Source of the DNA: an uncultured Roseovarius sp.
Lineage (GTDB): Bacteria > Pseudomonadota > Alphaproteobacteria > Rhodobacterales > Rhodobacteraceae
Direction of reading: 5' to 3'
DNA: 8,054 nucleotides
NCBI GenBank assembly: GCA_934501475.1
Contig: CAKSUL010000070.1
Span: 1 to 8,054, forward strand
The notes beneath the pieces were generated by a model. That model had not been told where the DNA came from. It saw only the letters and a list, made by a program, of their open reading frames with translations, and made no database searches. Below are positions 1-6,553 of this stretch, one piece after another; positions within the stretch are counted from its first letter, which is position 1; each line of letters begins with the position of its first letter. A program made the translations under genes and the position numbers.

Positions 1-1
1 G

Positions 2-76
2 ATCAGCGCAAAAGGCATGCGCCAATACGGATATGGCGACAGCTACGGCGCCTATAACTCATATTACGACAACTGA
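2..76 (+). CDS. C-terminal end of an unidentified protein with a Tyr-rich tail (partial, 5' end outside window)
   Basis: Only the last 24 codons and a TGA stop (74-76) are visible. Within the last 16 residues there are six tyrosines and three glycines, in the pattern QYGYGDSYGAYNSYYDN. A short tyrosine cluster at the very C-terminus is the hallmark of bacterial tyrosine autokinases (Wzc/BY-kinase family), where the cluster is autophosphorylated to control exopolysaccharide export, and alphaproteobacterial members often end in YGYG/YYG-type tails. Family identity is inferred from this tail alone: no kinase Walker motif lies inside the window. A low-complexity tail on an unrelated protein is the main alternative. 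The reading frame is credible because it is in the same direction as the next gene and ends before a real intergenic gap. Confidence 0.45.
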   Translation: MSAKGMRQYGYGDSYGAYNSYYDN

Positions 77-105
77 CACACCCACCGGAACAAAGCCCGC
101 CGAGC

Positions 106-119
106 GCCTTTGAAAAGGC
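106..119 (+). other. Small inverted repeat (hairpin 1 of yajC leader)
   Basis: GCCTT (106-110) pairs with AAGGC (115-119) around a TGAA loop. It follows the upstream stop codon by about 30 bases. No U-run follows, so it does not look like an intrinsic terminator. Its arms are also complementary to the arms of the next hairpin (148-170), so alternative pairings are possible. Confidence 0.35.
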
Positions 120-147
120 CGAAATCACAAAGCCGGGACGCAGCGGC

Positions 148-170
148 GCAAGGCCCGTTTCACGCCTTGC
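148..170 (+). other. Seven-bp perfect inverted repeat (hairpin 2 of yajC leader)
   Basis: GCAAGGC (148-154) pairs perfectly with GCCTTGC (164-170) around a 9-base loop. An A-run follows (171-175), not a T-run, so a classical Rho-independent terminator on the plus strand is not supported. It could be an RNA structure in the leader of the yajC transcript, a processing site, or a protein-binding palindrome. Confidence 0.4.
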
Positions 171-208
171 AAAAACCGGGCGTCCCCCATAGGTTCGCCA
201 CAAATTTT

Positions 209-224
209 GCGGGGGGTTCCCCGC
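209..224 (+). promoter_or_regulatory. GC-rich hairpin just upstream of the yajC ribosome binding site
   Basis: GCGGGG (209-214) is followed by a GGTT loop and CCCCGC (219-224). The 6-bp all-GC stem ends 8 bases before the AGGAG at 233-237, so it would sit just upstream of the initiating ribosome. It might modulate initiation or protect the 5' end of the mRNA. That role is inferred; only the stem and its position are seen. Confidence 0.35.
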
Positions 225-232
225 CCTTAACC

Positions 233-237
233 AGGAG
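233..237 (+). promoter_or_regulatory. Ribosome binding site of yajC
   Basis: AGGAG ends 8 bases before the ATG at 246. This is the best Shine-Dalgarno match in the upstream gap and fixes the yajC start. Confidence 0.8.
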
Positions 238-245
238 CACCCCCA

Positions 246-533
246 ATGGATGGCAGCGCTATCGCACAATTCGTCCCTCTGATCCTTATCTTCGGGATCA
301 TGTATTTCCTTTTGATCCGTCCCCAGCAGAGAAAGCTGAAGACCCATCAGGCCATGGTCGCCGCCGTGCGGCGCGGTGATCAGGTGGTCACGCAGGGCGG
401 GCTGATCGGCAAGGTCACCAAGGTCAAGGACGACGACGAGATCGAAGTCGAGATCGCCACCGGCGTCAAGGTGCGCGTGGTCAAGACGACGCTGGCACAG
501 GTTCTGTCCAAGACCGAGCCCGCCAACGACTGA
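246..533 (+). CDS. yajC: YajC, accessory subunit of the Sec translocon
   Basis: The product is a 95-residue inner-membrane protein of the usual YajC length. It has a short periplasmic N-terminus, one membrane helix at about residues 6-24, then the family signature RPQQ (25-28) followed by a basic stretch. A cytoplasmic beta-rich domain follows, with GDQVVTQGG at 45-53 and the GKV turn at 56-58. YajC associates with SecD and SecF and with SecYEG or YidC during export and membrane insertion. It is not essential in E. coli. Start choice rests on the ATG at 246 with AGGAG 8 bases upstream. Next downstream is secDF after 69 bp, the classical yajC-secD-secF order, so the two are probably co-transcribed. 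Identification is firm, since both the motif and the context agree. Confidence 0.96.
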   Translation: MDGSAIAQFVPLILIFGIMYFLLIRPQQRKLKTHQAMVAAVRRGDQVVTQGGLIGKVTKVKDDDEIEVEIATGVKVRVVKTTLAQVLSKTEPAND

Positions 534-570
534 GGTCATCCAGCACCGCGCCATGGCCCCGGACCAAACT

Positions 571-585
571 GAACCGAACCGAACC
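571..585 (+). repeat. Three tandem GAACC units upstream of secDF
   Basis: GAACC occurs three times head to tail in the 69-bp gap between yajC and secDF, ending 17 bases before the secDF start. It may be nothing more than slippage-prone low complexity. No known operator matches it, and no function is claimed. Confidence 0.5.
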
Positions 586-590
586 TCTGA

Positions 591-595
591 AAAGG
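591..595 (+). promoter_or_regulatory. Ribosome binding site of secDF
   Basis: AAAGG lies 7 bases before the ATG at 603. It is a moderate Shine-Dalgarno match. It is part of a 13-base sequence (588-600) that also occurs with one mismatch at 111-123 in the yajC leader. Confidence 0.6.
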
Positions 596-602
596 CTGAA
601 CA

Positions 603-3236
603 ATGCTTCAGATCGAGCTGTGGAAACGTATTTGCATCTGGGGCCTTGTCGCCCTTGGCCTGATTCTGGCCGCGCCCAACGGCTTTTACAGCCGGGTCGA
701 GACGCATAACGACGCGCTGGCCGCCATCGAGGGCGGTGCGGACCCGGCTGCGCTGGCCGATGAGGTGGCGCTCTGGCCGACATGGCTGCCTTCGGGGCTG
801 GTCAATCTGGGGCTGGACCTGCGCGGGGGCGCGCATCTTCTGGTCGAGGTCCGGGTTCAGGATGTCTACAAGGCCCGCATCGAGGGCATGTGGCCCGAGG
901 TGCGCGACCTGCTGCGCGAGGAACGCGACCGCGTCGGCACCATCCGCCTGCAACCCACCGTCAGTGACGAACTGGTCGTGCGGCTGAACGAAAAGCCCGA
1001 TCAGGTCGGCGAGGCGGCAGCACTGGTGCGCGGATTGGCGCGCCCTGTCACCACCCTGACCGGTGCCGGCTCCAGCGATATCGAGGTGACGACCCGCGGC
1101 GACAGCATCGTGATCCGCCTCAGCGAGGCCGAAAAACGCGCCACAGACGAGCGCACGCTGCGCCAGTCGCTGGAAATCATCCGCCGCCGCATCGACGAGG
1201 TCGGCACGCGCGAACCCACGATCCAGCGTCAGGGCGCGGACCGCATCCTGATCCAGGTGCCCGGCATCGGCAGCGCCGCCGAATTGAAGGAAATCATCGG
1301 CACCACCGCGCAGCTGACCTTTCAGCCCGTGGTCAGCCGCACCAGCAACGCCAACGAGGTTCCCGGCCCCGGCAACGAGGTTCTGCCGTCGCTGGATGAC
1401 GAAGGCGTCTACTATATTCTGGAACGCGCGCCCGTCGTGACCGGTGAGGAACTGGTCGATGCGCAGCCCGATTTCGACCAGAACGGCCGCCCTGCGGTGT
1501 CGTTCCGGTTCAACCCGCATGGCGCGCGCGCCTTTGGCGATTACACCGCGCAGAATATCGGCAATCCCTTTGCCATCGTGCTGGACGACGAGGTGATCAG
1601 CGCCCCGGTGATCCAGAGCCATATTCCCGGCGGTTCGGGGATCATCACCGGGAATTTCAACGTCGAGGAAAGCACCCGCCTTGCCGTGCTGCTGCGCGCC
1701 GGGGCCCTGCCTGCGGGGCTGGATTTCCTGGAAGAGCGCACGATCGGCCCCGAACTGGGCGCGGACAGCATCGCGGCCGGGCAGGTGGCCTCGGTCGTGG
1801 CCTTCGTGCTGGTGCTGGTGTTCATGTTCCTCAGCTACGGGATCTTCGGGATCTTTGCCAATATAGCGCTGATCATCAACGTCGGGCTGATCTTTGGCCT
1901 GCTCAGCATGATCGGCGCCACGCTGACCCTGCCGGGGATTGCCGGGATCGTGCTGACCATCGGGATGGCGGTGGATGCCAACGTGCTGGTGTTCGAGCGG
2001 ATTCGCGAGGAAATGCGCGCGGCCAAGGGGGCGGCGCGGGCGATCCAGCTGGGTTATGAAAAGGCGCTGAGCGCGATCGCCGACGCCAATATCACCACCT
2101 TCATCACCGCGGTGATCCTGTTTACCATGGGCTCGGGGCCGGTGCGCGGCTTTGCGATCACGCTGGGGCTGGGCATTCTGACCTCGGTGTTCACGGCGAT
2201 TTATGTCACCCGTCTGATCGCCGTCATGTGGTTTGACCGCAAGCGCCCCAAGACCGTGCTGCTGGGGCGGGCGCTGCATCTGGTGCCACAGGAAACCAAT
2301 ATCAATTTCTTTCGCCGCTGGAAGCTGTCCATCGGGGTTTCGGTGGTTCTGATCGTGGTCGCGCTGGCCTCGTTCGGGATGCAGGGATTGAATTTCGGGA
2401 TCGATTTCAAGGGCGGCACGACGATCCGCACCCAAAGCACCCATTCCGTCGATATCGGACAGTATCGTGACGCGATCCAGCCGCTGGGTCTGGGTGATAT
2501 CACCATCACCGAAGTGTTCGACCCGACCTTCGGGCCCGAGCACAACGTGTCGATGATCCGTATTCAGGCGCAGGATGACCAAGAGGCGGTGACGCCCGAG
2601 GTGATCCAGCAGGTCGAGGACGCCCTGAAGGGCGCGGTGCCGGATATCGAGTTCACCTCGGTCGAGAGCGTGGGGCCGAAAGTGTCGGGTGAGTTGATCA
2701 CCACGGCGGTGATTGCGGTCATATTGGCGATCGCGGCGGTGCTGGTCTATATCTGGCTGCGCTTCGAGTGGCAGTTCGCCGTCGGCGCGGTGATCGCGCT
2801 GGTGCATGACGTGGTGCTGACCATCGGCGTGTTCTCGGAAATGCAGATCCAGTTCGATCTGGCGATCATTGCGGCGCTGTTGACGATTGTCGGCTATTCG
2901 CTGAACGACACGGTGGTGGTGTTTGACCGGGTGCGCGAGAACCTGCGCAAATACAAGAAGATGCCGTTTGCCGATGTCCTGAACCTGTCGATCAACGAGA
3001 CGCTCAGCCGGACGGTGATGACATCGGTCACCACCTTGCTGGCACTTGGCGCGCTTTATGTGCTGGGCGGCGATGTCATCCGGGGCTTTGTCTTTGCGAT
3101 GATCTGGGGCGTGATCGTGGGCACCTACAGTTCGGTCTTTGTCGCCTCGACCATCCTGCTGTGGCTGGGGGTCAAGCGCGACTGGTCAAAGCCGGACGCG
3201 AACGCGGGCACGCAATTTGCCAATGTAGATGCATGA
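603..3236 (+). CDS. secDF: SecDF, fused SecD-SecF protein-export membrane protein
   Basis: This 877-residue protein contains a complete SecD followed by a complete SecF in one chain. SecD half: N-terminal helix (about 7-25), LGLDLRGG at 69-76, a large periplasmic region containing VGTREP, then five helices from about residue 395. The conserved GMAVDANVLVFERIREE begins at 454, with the proton-relay aspartate at D458. The halves join after WFDRKRPK (543-550). SecF half: TNINFFRRW (565-573), first helix, FGIDFKGGT at 598-606, periplasmic segment, five helices from about 698, and GYSLNDTVVVFDRVREN from 764 with aspartate D769. SecDF works at the periplasmic side of SecYEG, using the proton motive force to complete preprotein translocation. 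Fusion is known in Bacillus, Thermus and several alphaproteobacteria. No frameshift or missing key residue is seen. Its last 8 bases overlap the next gene. Confidence 0.96.
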   Translation: MLQIELWKRICIWGLVALGLILAAPNGFYSRVETHNDALAAIEGGADPAALADEVALWPTWLPSGLVNLGLDLRGGAHLLVEVRVQDVYKARIEGMWPEVRDLLREERDRVGTIRLQPTVSDELVVRLNEKPDQVGEAAALVRGLARPVTTLTGAGSSDIEVTTRGDSIVIRLSEAEKRATDERTLRQSLEIIRRRIDEVGTREPTIQRQGADRILIQVPGIGSAAELKEIIGTTAQLTFQPVVSRTSNANEVPGPGNEVLPSLDDEGVYYILERAPVVTGEELVDAQPDFDQNGRPAVSFRFNPHGARAFGDYTAQNIGNPFAIVLDDEVISAPVIQSHIPGGSGIITGNFNVEESTRLAVLLRAGALPAGLDFLEERTIGPELGADSIAAGQVASVVAFVLVLVFMFLSYGIFGIFANIALIINVGLIFGLLSMIGATLTLPGIAGIVLTIGMAVDANVLVFERIREEMRAAKGAARAIQLGYEKALSAIADANITTFITAVILFTMGSGPVRGFAITLGLGILTSVFTAIYVTRLIAVMWFDRKRPKTVLLGRALHLVPQETNINFFRRWKLSIGVSVVLIVVALASFGMQGLNFGIDFKGGTTIRTQSTHSVDIGQYRDAIQPLGLGDITITEVFDPTFGPEHNVSMIRIQAQDDQEAVTPEVIQQVEDALKGAVPDIEFTSVESVGPKVSGELITTAVIAVILAIAAVLVYIWLRFEWQFAVGAVIALVHDVVLTIGVFSEMQIQFDLAIIAALLTIVGYSLNDTVVVFDRVRENLRKYKKMPFADVLNLSINETLSRTVMTSVTTLLALGALYVLGGDVIRGFVFAMIWGVIVGTYSSVFVASTILLWLGVKRDWSKPDANAGTQFANVDA

Positions 3237-3981
3237 CGCGGTTGCCATAACTCTGGCGCAGCCGGGGTTCTGGTGGCTTGTTCTGACGATTTCCGCCGCC
3301 GGGCTTGTGCGGGGGTTTACCGGCTTTGGCACGGCGCTGATCTTTGTGCCGGTGGCGTCCATGTTCCTGCCGGCGGCGGATGTGATCGCCATCGTCACGA
3401 TCACCGGATTCGTCAGCACCTCGACGCTGTTGCCGCGGGCATGGAAGCAGGTCGACCTGCGCGAGGTCACGACACTGGTGGTGCCGGCGCTGATCACCAT
3501 CCCGCTGGGCCTGCTGGTGATGGACCGCCTGGACGCAACGGTGGTGCGCTGGATCATGACCTTTGTTGCGGGGGGCACGCTGCTGGCACTGATATCGGGG
3601 TGGCGCTATTCGGGCAGGGTCACAGGCGCGGGGTTGCTGATGATTGGCGCGGCGGCAGGGCTGATCGGCGGTATAACGGGCATGACCGGGCCGATGGTGA
3701 TCCTGTTCTATCTGGCCGGGCGCGCCGCGGCGCAGTCCGTGCGCGCCAACGTGATCCTGTTCGTGGCGGCGCTGGATGTGGTGATCATGGTCAATCTGGT
3801 GCTGCGGGGATTTGCCGAATGGCCGATTGTATGGCTGGCGATTGCGATCTGCATCCCCTATTTTGTCACGACGCTGATCGGTCAGGCGCTGTTCGATCCC
3901 AAGGCTGAAAGACTGTATCGTATTGCGGCGTTCAGCGTCATCGGCCTTGCCGTGATCAGCGGGCTGCCGCTGTGGGACTGA
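3229..3981 (+). CDS. TSUP-family (TauE/SafE, DUF81) membrane transporter
   Basis: The product is 250 residues of almost continuous hydrophobic helices, about seven to eight, which is the normal size for the TauE/SafE family. The two family half-repeats are visible: RGFTGFGTALIFVP starting at residue 28, and GGITGMTGPMVILFY starting at 147. Each is a glycine-rich turn entering a helix. Characterised members export or import sulfite, sulfoacetate, taurine-derived sulfonates or thiosulfate. The substrate here cannot be read from sequence. The ATG at 3229 lies inside the end of secDF (8-bp overlap), has no clear Shine-Dalgarno sequence and probably depends on translational coupling. The overlapping ATGA at 3233 is in another frame that stops after five codons, so it is not the start. 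The gene lies between export and cytochrome c maturation genes, so a role in periplasmic sulfur or thiol chemistry is possible but unproven. Confidence 0.88.
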   Translation: MHDAVAITLAQPGFWWLVLTISAAGLVRGFTGFGTALIFVPVASMFLPAADVIAIVTITGFVSTSTLLPRAWKQVDLREVTTLVVPALITIPLGLLVMDRLDATVVRWIMTFVAGGTLLALISGWRYSGRVTGAGLLMIGAAAGLIGGITGMTGPMVILFYLAGRAAAQSVRANVILFVAALDVVIMVNLVLRGFAEWPIVWLAIAICIPYFVTTLIGQALFDPKAERLYRIAAFSVIGLAVISGLPLWD

Positions 3982-3982
3982 G

Positions 3983-3987
3983 AGAGG
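3983..3987 (+). promoter_or_regulatory. Ribosome binding site deciding the Mth938-like gene start
   Basis: AGAGG ends 5 bases before the ATG at 3993. It favours this start over an in-frame GTG at 3972, which would overlap the end of the preceding gene and lacks such a site. The ATG at 3988 is out of frame. Confidence 0.65.
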
Positions 3988-3992
3988 ATGCA

Positions 3993-4346
3993 ATGCAACT
4001 GAACGAAATCAGGTTTGATCAGGCGACCCCGATCGACGGCTATGGCCCCGGGTTTTTCCGCGTTGCCGGCCAGGTGATCGAGGGCGCGGCCTGTGTCACT
4101 ACGACCGGCGCGCGCGCCTGGGGCGGGTTTCAGGACATCGCCACATTGCGCGCCCTGATCGGCGAGGTGGATGTGCTGTTCATCGGCACCGGGGCCGAGA
4201 TCGCCCATATCCCGCAGGCCCTGCGCACCGAACTGGAAGAGGCCGGGCTGGGCGTCGAGACGATGAATTCGCCCGCGGCCTGCCGCACCTTCAACGTGCT
4301 GTTGTCCGAAGGTCGTCGCGTCGCGGCGGCCCTCCTGCCGGTCTGA
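3993..4346 (+). CDS. Mth938-like (DUF498, NDUFAF3-related) protein
   Basis: With the ATG at 3993 this is a 117-residue soluble protein of normal Mth938-family (PF04430) size. A GTG at 3972 would give 124 residues, but the AGAGG at 3983-3987 supports the later start. Recognisable family features are [10 protein letters not shown] at 15-24 near the N-terminus, the glycine turn FIGTGAE at 63-69, and a C-terminal [18 protein letters not shown] block starting at 91, the conserved region where a strand and helix follow the central sheet. There is no signal peptide or membrane helix, so it is cytoplasmic. The mitochondrial relative NDUFAF3 is an assembly factor of respiratory complex I. The bacterial role is not established. 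The gene lies 11 bp after the TSUP gene and 13 bp before ccmA. R. capsulatus has a small open reading frame (recalled as orf124) just upstream of helA, probably the same gene. Confidence 0.87.
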   Translation: MQLNEIRFDQATPIDGYGPGFFRVAGQVIEGAACVTTTGARAWGGFQDIATLRALIGEVDVLFIGTGAEIAHIPQALRTELEEAGLGVETMNSPAACRTFNVLLSEGRRVAAALLPV

Positions 4347-4359
4347 GGGGGCGCGAATC

Positions 4360-4977
4360 ATGCGCATCCGGGCCATTGACCTGACCATCGCGCGCGGTGG
4401 CATCGCGGTGCTTGAGGGCGTCGGGTTCGGCGTCGCGCCGGGTGAGGCCCTGGTGCTGCGCGGGCCCAACGGGATCGGCAAGACCACGCTGCTGCGCACC
4501 GTTGCCGGCCTGCAACGCCCCGTGGCCGGGCAGATCGAGGTGGACCGCGATCAGATCGTCTATGCCGGCCATGCCGACGGGATCAAGCCGACCCTGACCG
4601 TGACCGAGAACCTGACATTCTGGGCGCAGGTCTTTGGGCGCCGCGACATCGCCGCCGCCCTGCGCATGTTCGAGTTGGGCGCGCTGGCGGACCGCGCCGC
4701 CGGGGCGCTGTCGGCGGGGCAAAAGCGGCGTCTGGGACTGGCGCGCCTGCTGGTGACGGGCCGCCCGGTGTGGATCCTGGATGAGCCGACAGTGTCGCTG
4801 GACCTGCATGCGGTGCAGATGTTCGCCAAGGCGGTGCGCGCGCATCTGATCACCGGGGGCGCGGCGCTGATGGCGACACATATAGACCTGGGCCTGGAGG
4901 AAGCGCAGGTTCTGGACCTCAGCCAGTTCCGCGCCCGTGCGCCCGAACTCGATGATTTTGACGGGGCGTTCCTGTGA
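4360..4977 (+). CDS. ccmA: CcmA, ATPase of the heme-handling ABC complex CcmABCD
   Basis: A 205-residue ABC ATPase with no membrane segment. Walker A is GPNGIGKTT (35-43), the Q-loop region follows, the signature is LSAGQKRR (117-124), Walker B is WILDEP (138-143) and the H-loop histidine is H174 in MATH. The [14 protein letters not shown] form and the short length fit CcmA rather than a general transporter ATPase. In System I cytochrome c biogenesis CcmA with CcmB uses ATP to release holo-CcmE from CcmC, so heme can pass to the CcmF/H ligase. The start ATG has GAGGGG (4345-4350) 9 bases upstream. The stop overlaps the ccmB start by 4 bases, indicating coupled translation of stoichiometric subunits. 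All catalytic motifs are intact. It is equivalent to helA of Rhodobacter capsulatus. Confidence 0.96.
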   Translation: MRIRAIDLTIARGGIAVLEGVGFGVAPGEALVLRGPNGIGKTTLLRTVAGLQRPVAGQIEVDRDQIVYAGHADGIKPTLTVTENLTFWAQVFGRRDIAAALRMFELGALADRAAGALSAGQKRRLGLARLLVTGRPVWILDEPTVSLDLHAVQMFAKAVRAHLITGGAALMATHIDLGLEEAQVLDLSQFRARAPELDDFDGAFL

Positions 4978-5630
4978 TTGCGCTGCTGATCAGGGATTTG
5001 CGGCTGGCGATGCGGGCCGGGGGCGGTTTCGGGCTGGGGCTGGCGTTTTTCCTGATCGTGGTCACGCTGGTGCCGTTTGGCGTGGGGGCGGACGGGGCGC
5101 TGCACCGGGTCATCGCGCCGGGCATCCTGTGGCTGGGCGCGCTGCTGGCCTGCCTGTTGTCGCTGGACCGGATCCTTGCGCTGGACTGGGAGGACGGATC
5201 GCTGGACCTGCTGGCCACGTCGCCCCTGCCGGCCGAGGCGATTGTCAGCATCAAGGCGCTGGCGCATTGGCTGACGACCGGGCTGCCGCTGGTACTGGCT
5301 GCGCCGGGATTCGCGTTGTTGCTGAACCTGCCGCCCGCGGGCTATGTGCCGCTGATCGGCTCGCTCTTGCTGGGCACGCCCGCGCTCAGCGTGATCGGCA
5401 CTTTCGGGGCGGCGCTTACCGTGGGGCTCAAGCGGGGGGGGCTGCTGCTCAGCCTGCTGGTGCTGCCGCTTTATATGCCGACGCTGATATTCGGCGCGGA
5501 AATGGCGCGGCGCGGGGCCGAGGGAATGGACTATCTGACGCCCCTGGCGATGCTGGCCGGCATCACCTGCGGCACTATTGCGCTATTGCCCTTCGCGTCT
5601 GCTGCTGTATTGCGCGTCAATCTGCGATAA
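4974..5630 (+). CDS. ccmB: CcmB, membrane subunit of CcmABCD
   Basis: A 218-residue integral membrane protein with about six helices, the usual CcmB length. Family motifs seen are [16 protein letters not shown] at 65-80, a cytoplasmic loop that presumably contacts CcmA, and [15 protein letters not shown] at 162-176. CcmB is the permease-like partner of the CcmA ATPase. The complex does not itself export heme, but is needed to free heme-loaded CcmE. Translation starts at GTG 4974, overlapping the ccmA stop in a GTGA arrangement. An ACGGGG stretch (4961-4966) can serve as a weak Shine-Dalgarno sequence. No later ATG gives a plausible N-terminus, because the [13 protein letters not shown] amphipathic beginning is typical of the family. 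The gap to ccmC is 9 bp. Confidence 0.95.
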   Translation: MIALLIRDLRLAMRAGGGFGLGLAFFLIVVTLVPFGVGADGALHRVIAPGILWLGALLACLLSLDRILALDWEDGSLDLLATSPLPAEAIVSIKALAHWLTTGLPLVLAAPGFALLLNLPPAGYVPLIGSLLLGTPALSVIGTFGAALTVGLKRGGLLLSLLVLPLYMPTLIFGAEMARRGAEGMDYLTPLAMLAGITCGTIALLPFASAAVLRVNLR

Positions 5631-5639
5631 GGACGGGAC

Positions 5640-6389
5640 ATGTCACAGTCATCAAGAAAACGCAGCCTGTGGGAATATGCCAATCCCCGCAAATTCATCG
5701 ATACAACCGACCGCGTCCTGCCCTGGGTCAGCGTGCTGGCGGTGGCCTGTCTGGTCATCGGGCTGATCTGGGGATTCTGGTTCACGCCCGAGGATTACCG
5801 CCAGGGCGCGACGGTCAAGATCATCTACCTGCATGTGCCCTCGGCGCTGATGGCGATCAACGCCTGGCTGATGATGCTGGTGGCATCGCTGGTCTGGGTC
5901 GTGCGCCGCCATCACGTCAGCGCATTGGCCGCCCGCGCCGCCGCCCCGGTGGGCGCGGTGATGACGGTGATCGCGCTGGCCACCGGGGCGATCTGGGGGC
6001 AGCCGATCTGGGGCACATGGTGGGTGTGGGACCCGCGCCTGACGTCGTTCCTGATCCTGTTCCTGTTCTATCTGGGCTATATGGCGCTGTGGGCCGCGAT
6101 CGAGGATGACGACACCGCCGCCGACCTGACCAGCATCCTGTGCATTGTCGGCTCGGTCTTTGCGCTGCTCAGCCGCTATGCGGTGAATTTCTGGAATCAG
6201 GGCCTGCATCAGCCCGCGTCGCTGAGCCTGGACAAGAAAGAGAACGTGGCCGACGTGTTTTATCACCCGCTGTTGATTTGCATCGCGGGGTTCGTCCTGT
6301 TCTTTGTGGCGCTGGTGCTGCTGCGCACCCGCACTGAAATCCGGGCGCGGCGGATGCGCGCCCTTTTGGCAAGGGAACGGATGCAATGA
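5640..6389 (+). CDS. ccmC: CcmC, heme-binding protein that loads heme onto CcmE
   Basis: A 249-residue membrane protein with six helices and the defining heme-handling features of CcmC. The tryptophan-rich periplasmic motif WGTWWVWDPRLT lies at 124-135. The two axial histidine candidates are H65 in YLHVPSA and H190 in NQGLHQPAS, corresponding by position to H60 and H184 of the E. coli protein. CcmC binds heme with CcmE at the periplasmic face and promotes the covalent His-heme bond on CcmE. Start is ATG 5640 with AAGGA (5629-5633) 6 bases upstream, overlapping the ccmB stop. The N-terminal segment SLWEYANPRKF is typical of alphaproteobacterial members. The stop overlaps the ccmD start (ATGA). 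It is shorter than CcmF and lacks its extra helices, so that alternative is excluded. Confidence 0.97.
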   Translation: MSQSSRKRSLWEYANPRKFIDTTDRVLPWVSVLAVACLVIGLIWGFWFTPEDYRQGATVKIIYLHVPSALMAINAWLMMLVASLVWVVRRHHVSALAARAAAPVGAVMTVIALATGAIWGQPIWGTWWVWDPRLTSFLILFLFYLGYMALWAAIEDDDTAADLTSILCIVGSVFALLSRYAVNFWNQGLHQPASLSLDKKENVADVFYHPLLICIAGFVLFFVALVLLRTRTEIRARRMRALLARERMQ

Positions 6390-6553
6390 TGCTGCCGGAA
6401 CTGGGAAAATATACCGTCGAGGTGCTGTCGTCCTACGCGGTCACGCTGGTGCTGTTGCTGGGGCTGGCCTGGGTCAGCTGGCACCGCGCAAGGCGCGTCA
6501 AGGCGGCGCTGGAAACGGTCGAGGCACGGATCAGGAGCAAGGCCAATGGCTAA
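6386..6553 (+). CDS. ccmD: CcmD, small membrane subunit of the heme-handling complex
   Basis: A 55-codon gene, easily missed because of its size. It begins MMLPELGKYTVEVL, has a single helix (about residues 14-32, ending in LGLAWVSWHR), then a basic, helical cytoplasmic tail (RARRVKAALETVEARIRSK). This is the typical shape of CcmD, a one-helix protein that stabilises the CcmABCD complex and is required for release of holo-CcmE. The sequence is poorly conserved in general, so the assignment uses topology, the basic tail, size and position between ccmC and ccmG. Its ATG at 6386 overlaps the ccmC stop by 4 bases, and its end overlaps the ccmG start by 8 bases. It corresponds to orf52/helD of R. 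capsulatus. Initiation at the second Met (6389) is possible. Confidence 0.88.
   Translation: MMLPELGKYTVEVLSSYAVTLVLLLGLAWVSWHRARRVKAALETVEARIRSKANG
6533..6537 (+). promoter_or_regulatory. Ribosome binding site of ccmG, inside ccmD
   Basis: AGGAG ends 8 bases before the ATG at 6546 and lies within the final codons of ccmD. It confirms the ccmG start and suggests that independent ribosome entry is possible despite the overlap. Confidence 0.75.

Noticed and set aside
148..175. Terminator of the upstream gene
   Set aside because: The 7-bp stem is followed by AAAAA rather than a T-run on the plus strand. It may be a structure, but it does not meet the criteria for an intrinsic terminator.
167..195. 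Sigma-70-like promoter for yajC (TTGCAA, 17-base spacer, TAGGTT)
   Set aside because: The -35 element is fair, but the -10 element matches only three of six consensus positions, and the spacer overlaps a hairpin arm. Too weak to annotate.
3..2807. Very long open frame (over 900 codons) on the minus strand opposite yajC and secDF
   Set aside because: Its codons are in exact register with those of yajC and secDF, so stops appear only where the real genes use TTA, CTA or TCA, which are rare at this GC content. The translation is an H/D/R/Q-rich low-complexity string with no recognisable domain, and the plus strand encodes clear YajC and SecDF.
3972..3992. GTG start giving a 124-residue Mth938-like protein
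   Set aside because: The extra residues lie within the end of the TSUP gene. A proper AGAGG sits 5 bases before the ATG at 3993, and the family N-terminus begins at MQLNEI.
3172..3993. Minus-strand open frame opposite the TSUP gene
   Set aside because: It is again in codon register with the real plus-strand gene and rich in His, Arg and Gln. It has no family motif.
4937..6109. 390-codon plus-strand open frame across ccmB and ccmC
   Set aside because: It is an Ala/Gly/Arg-rich out-of-frame translation of GC-rich DNA. CcmB and CcmC motifs are intact in the other frames.
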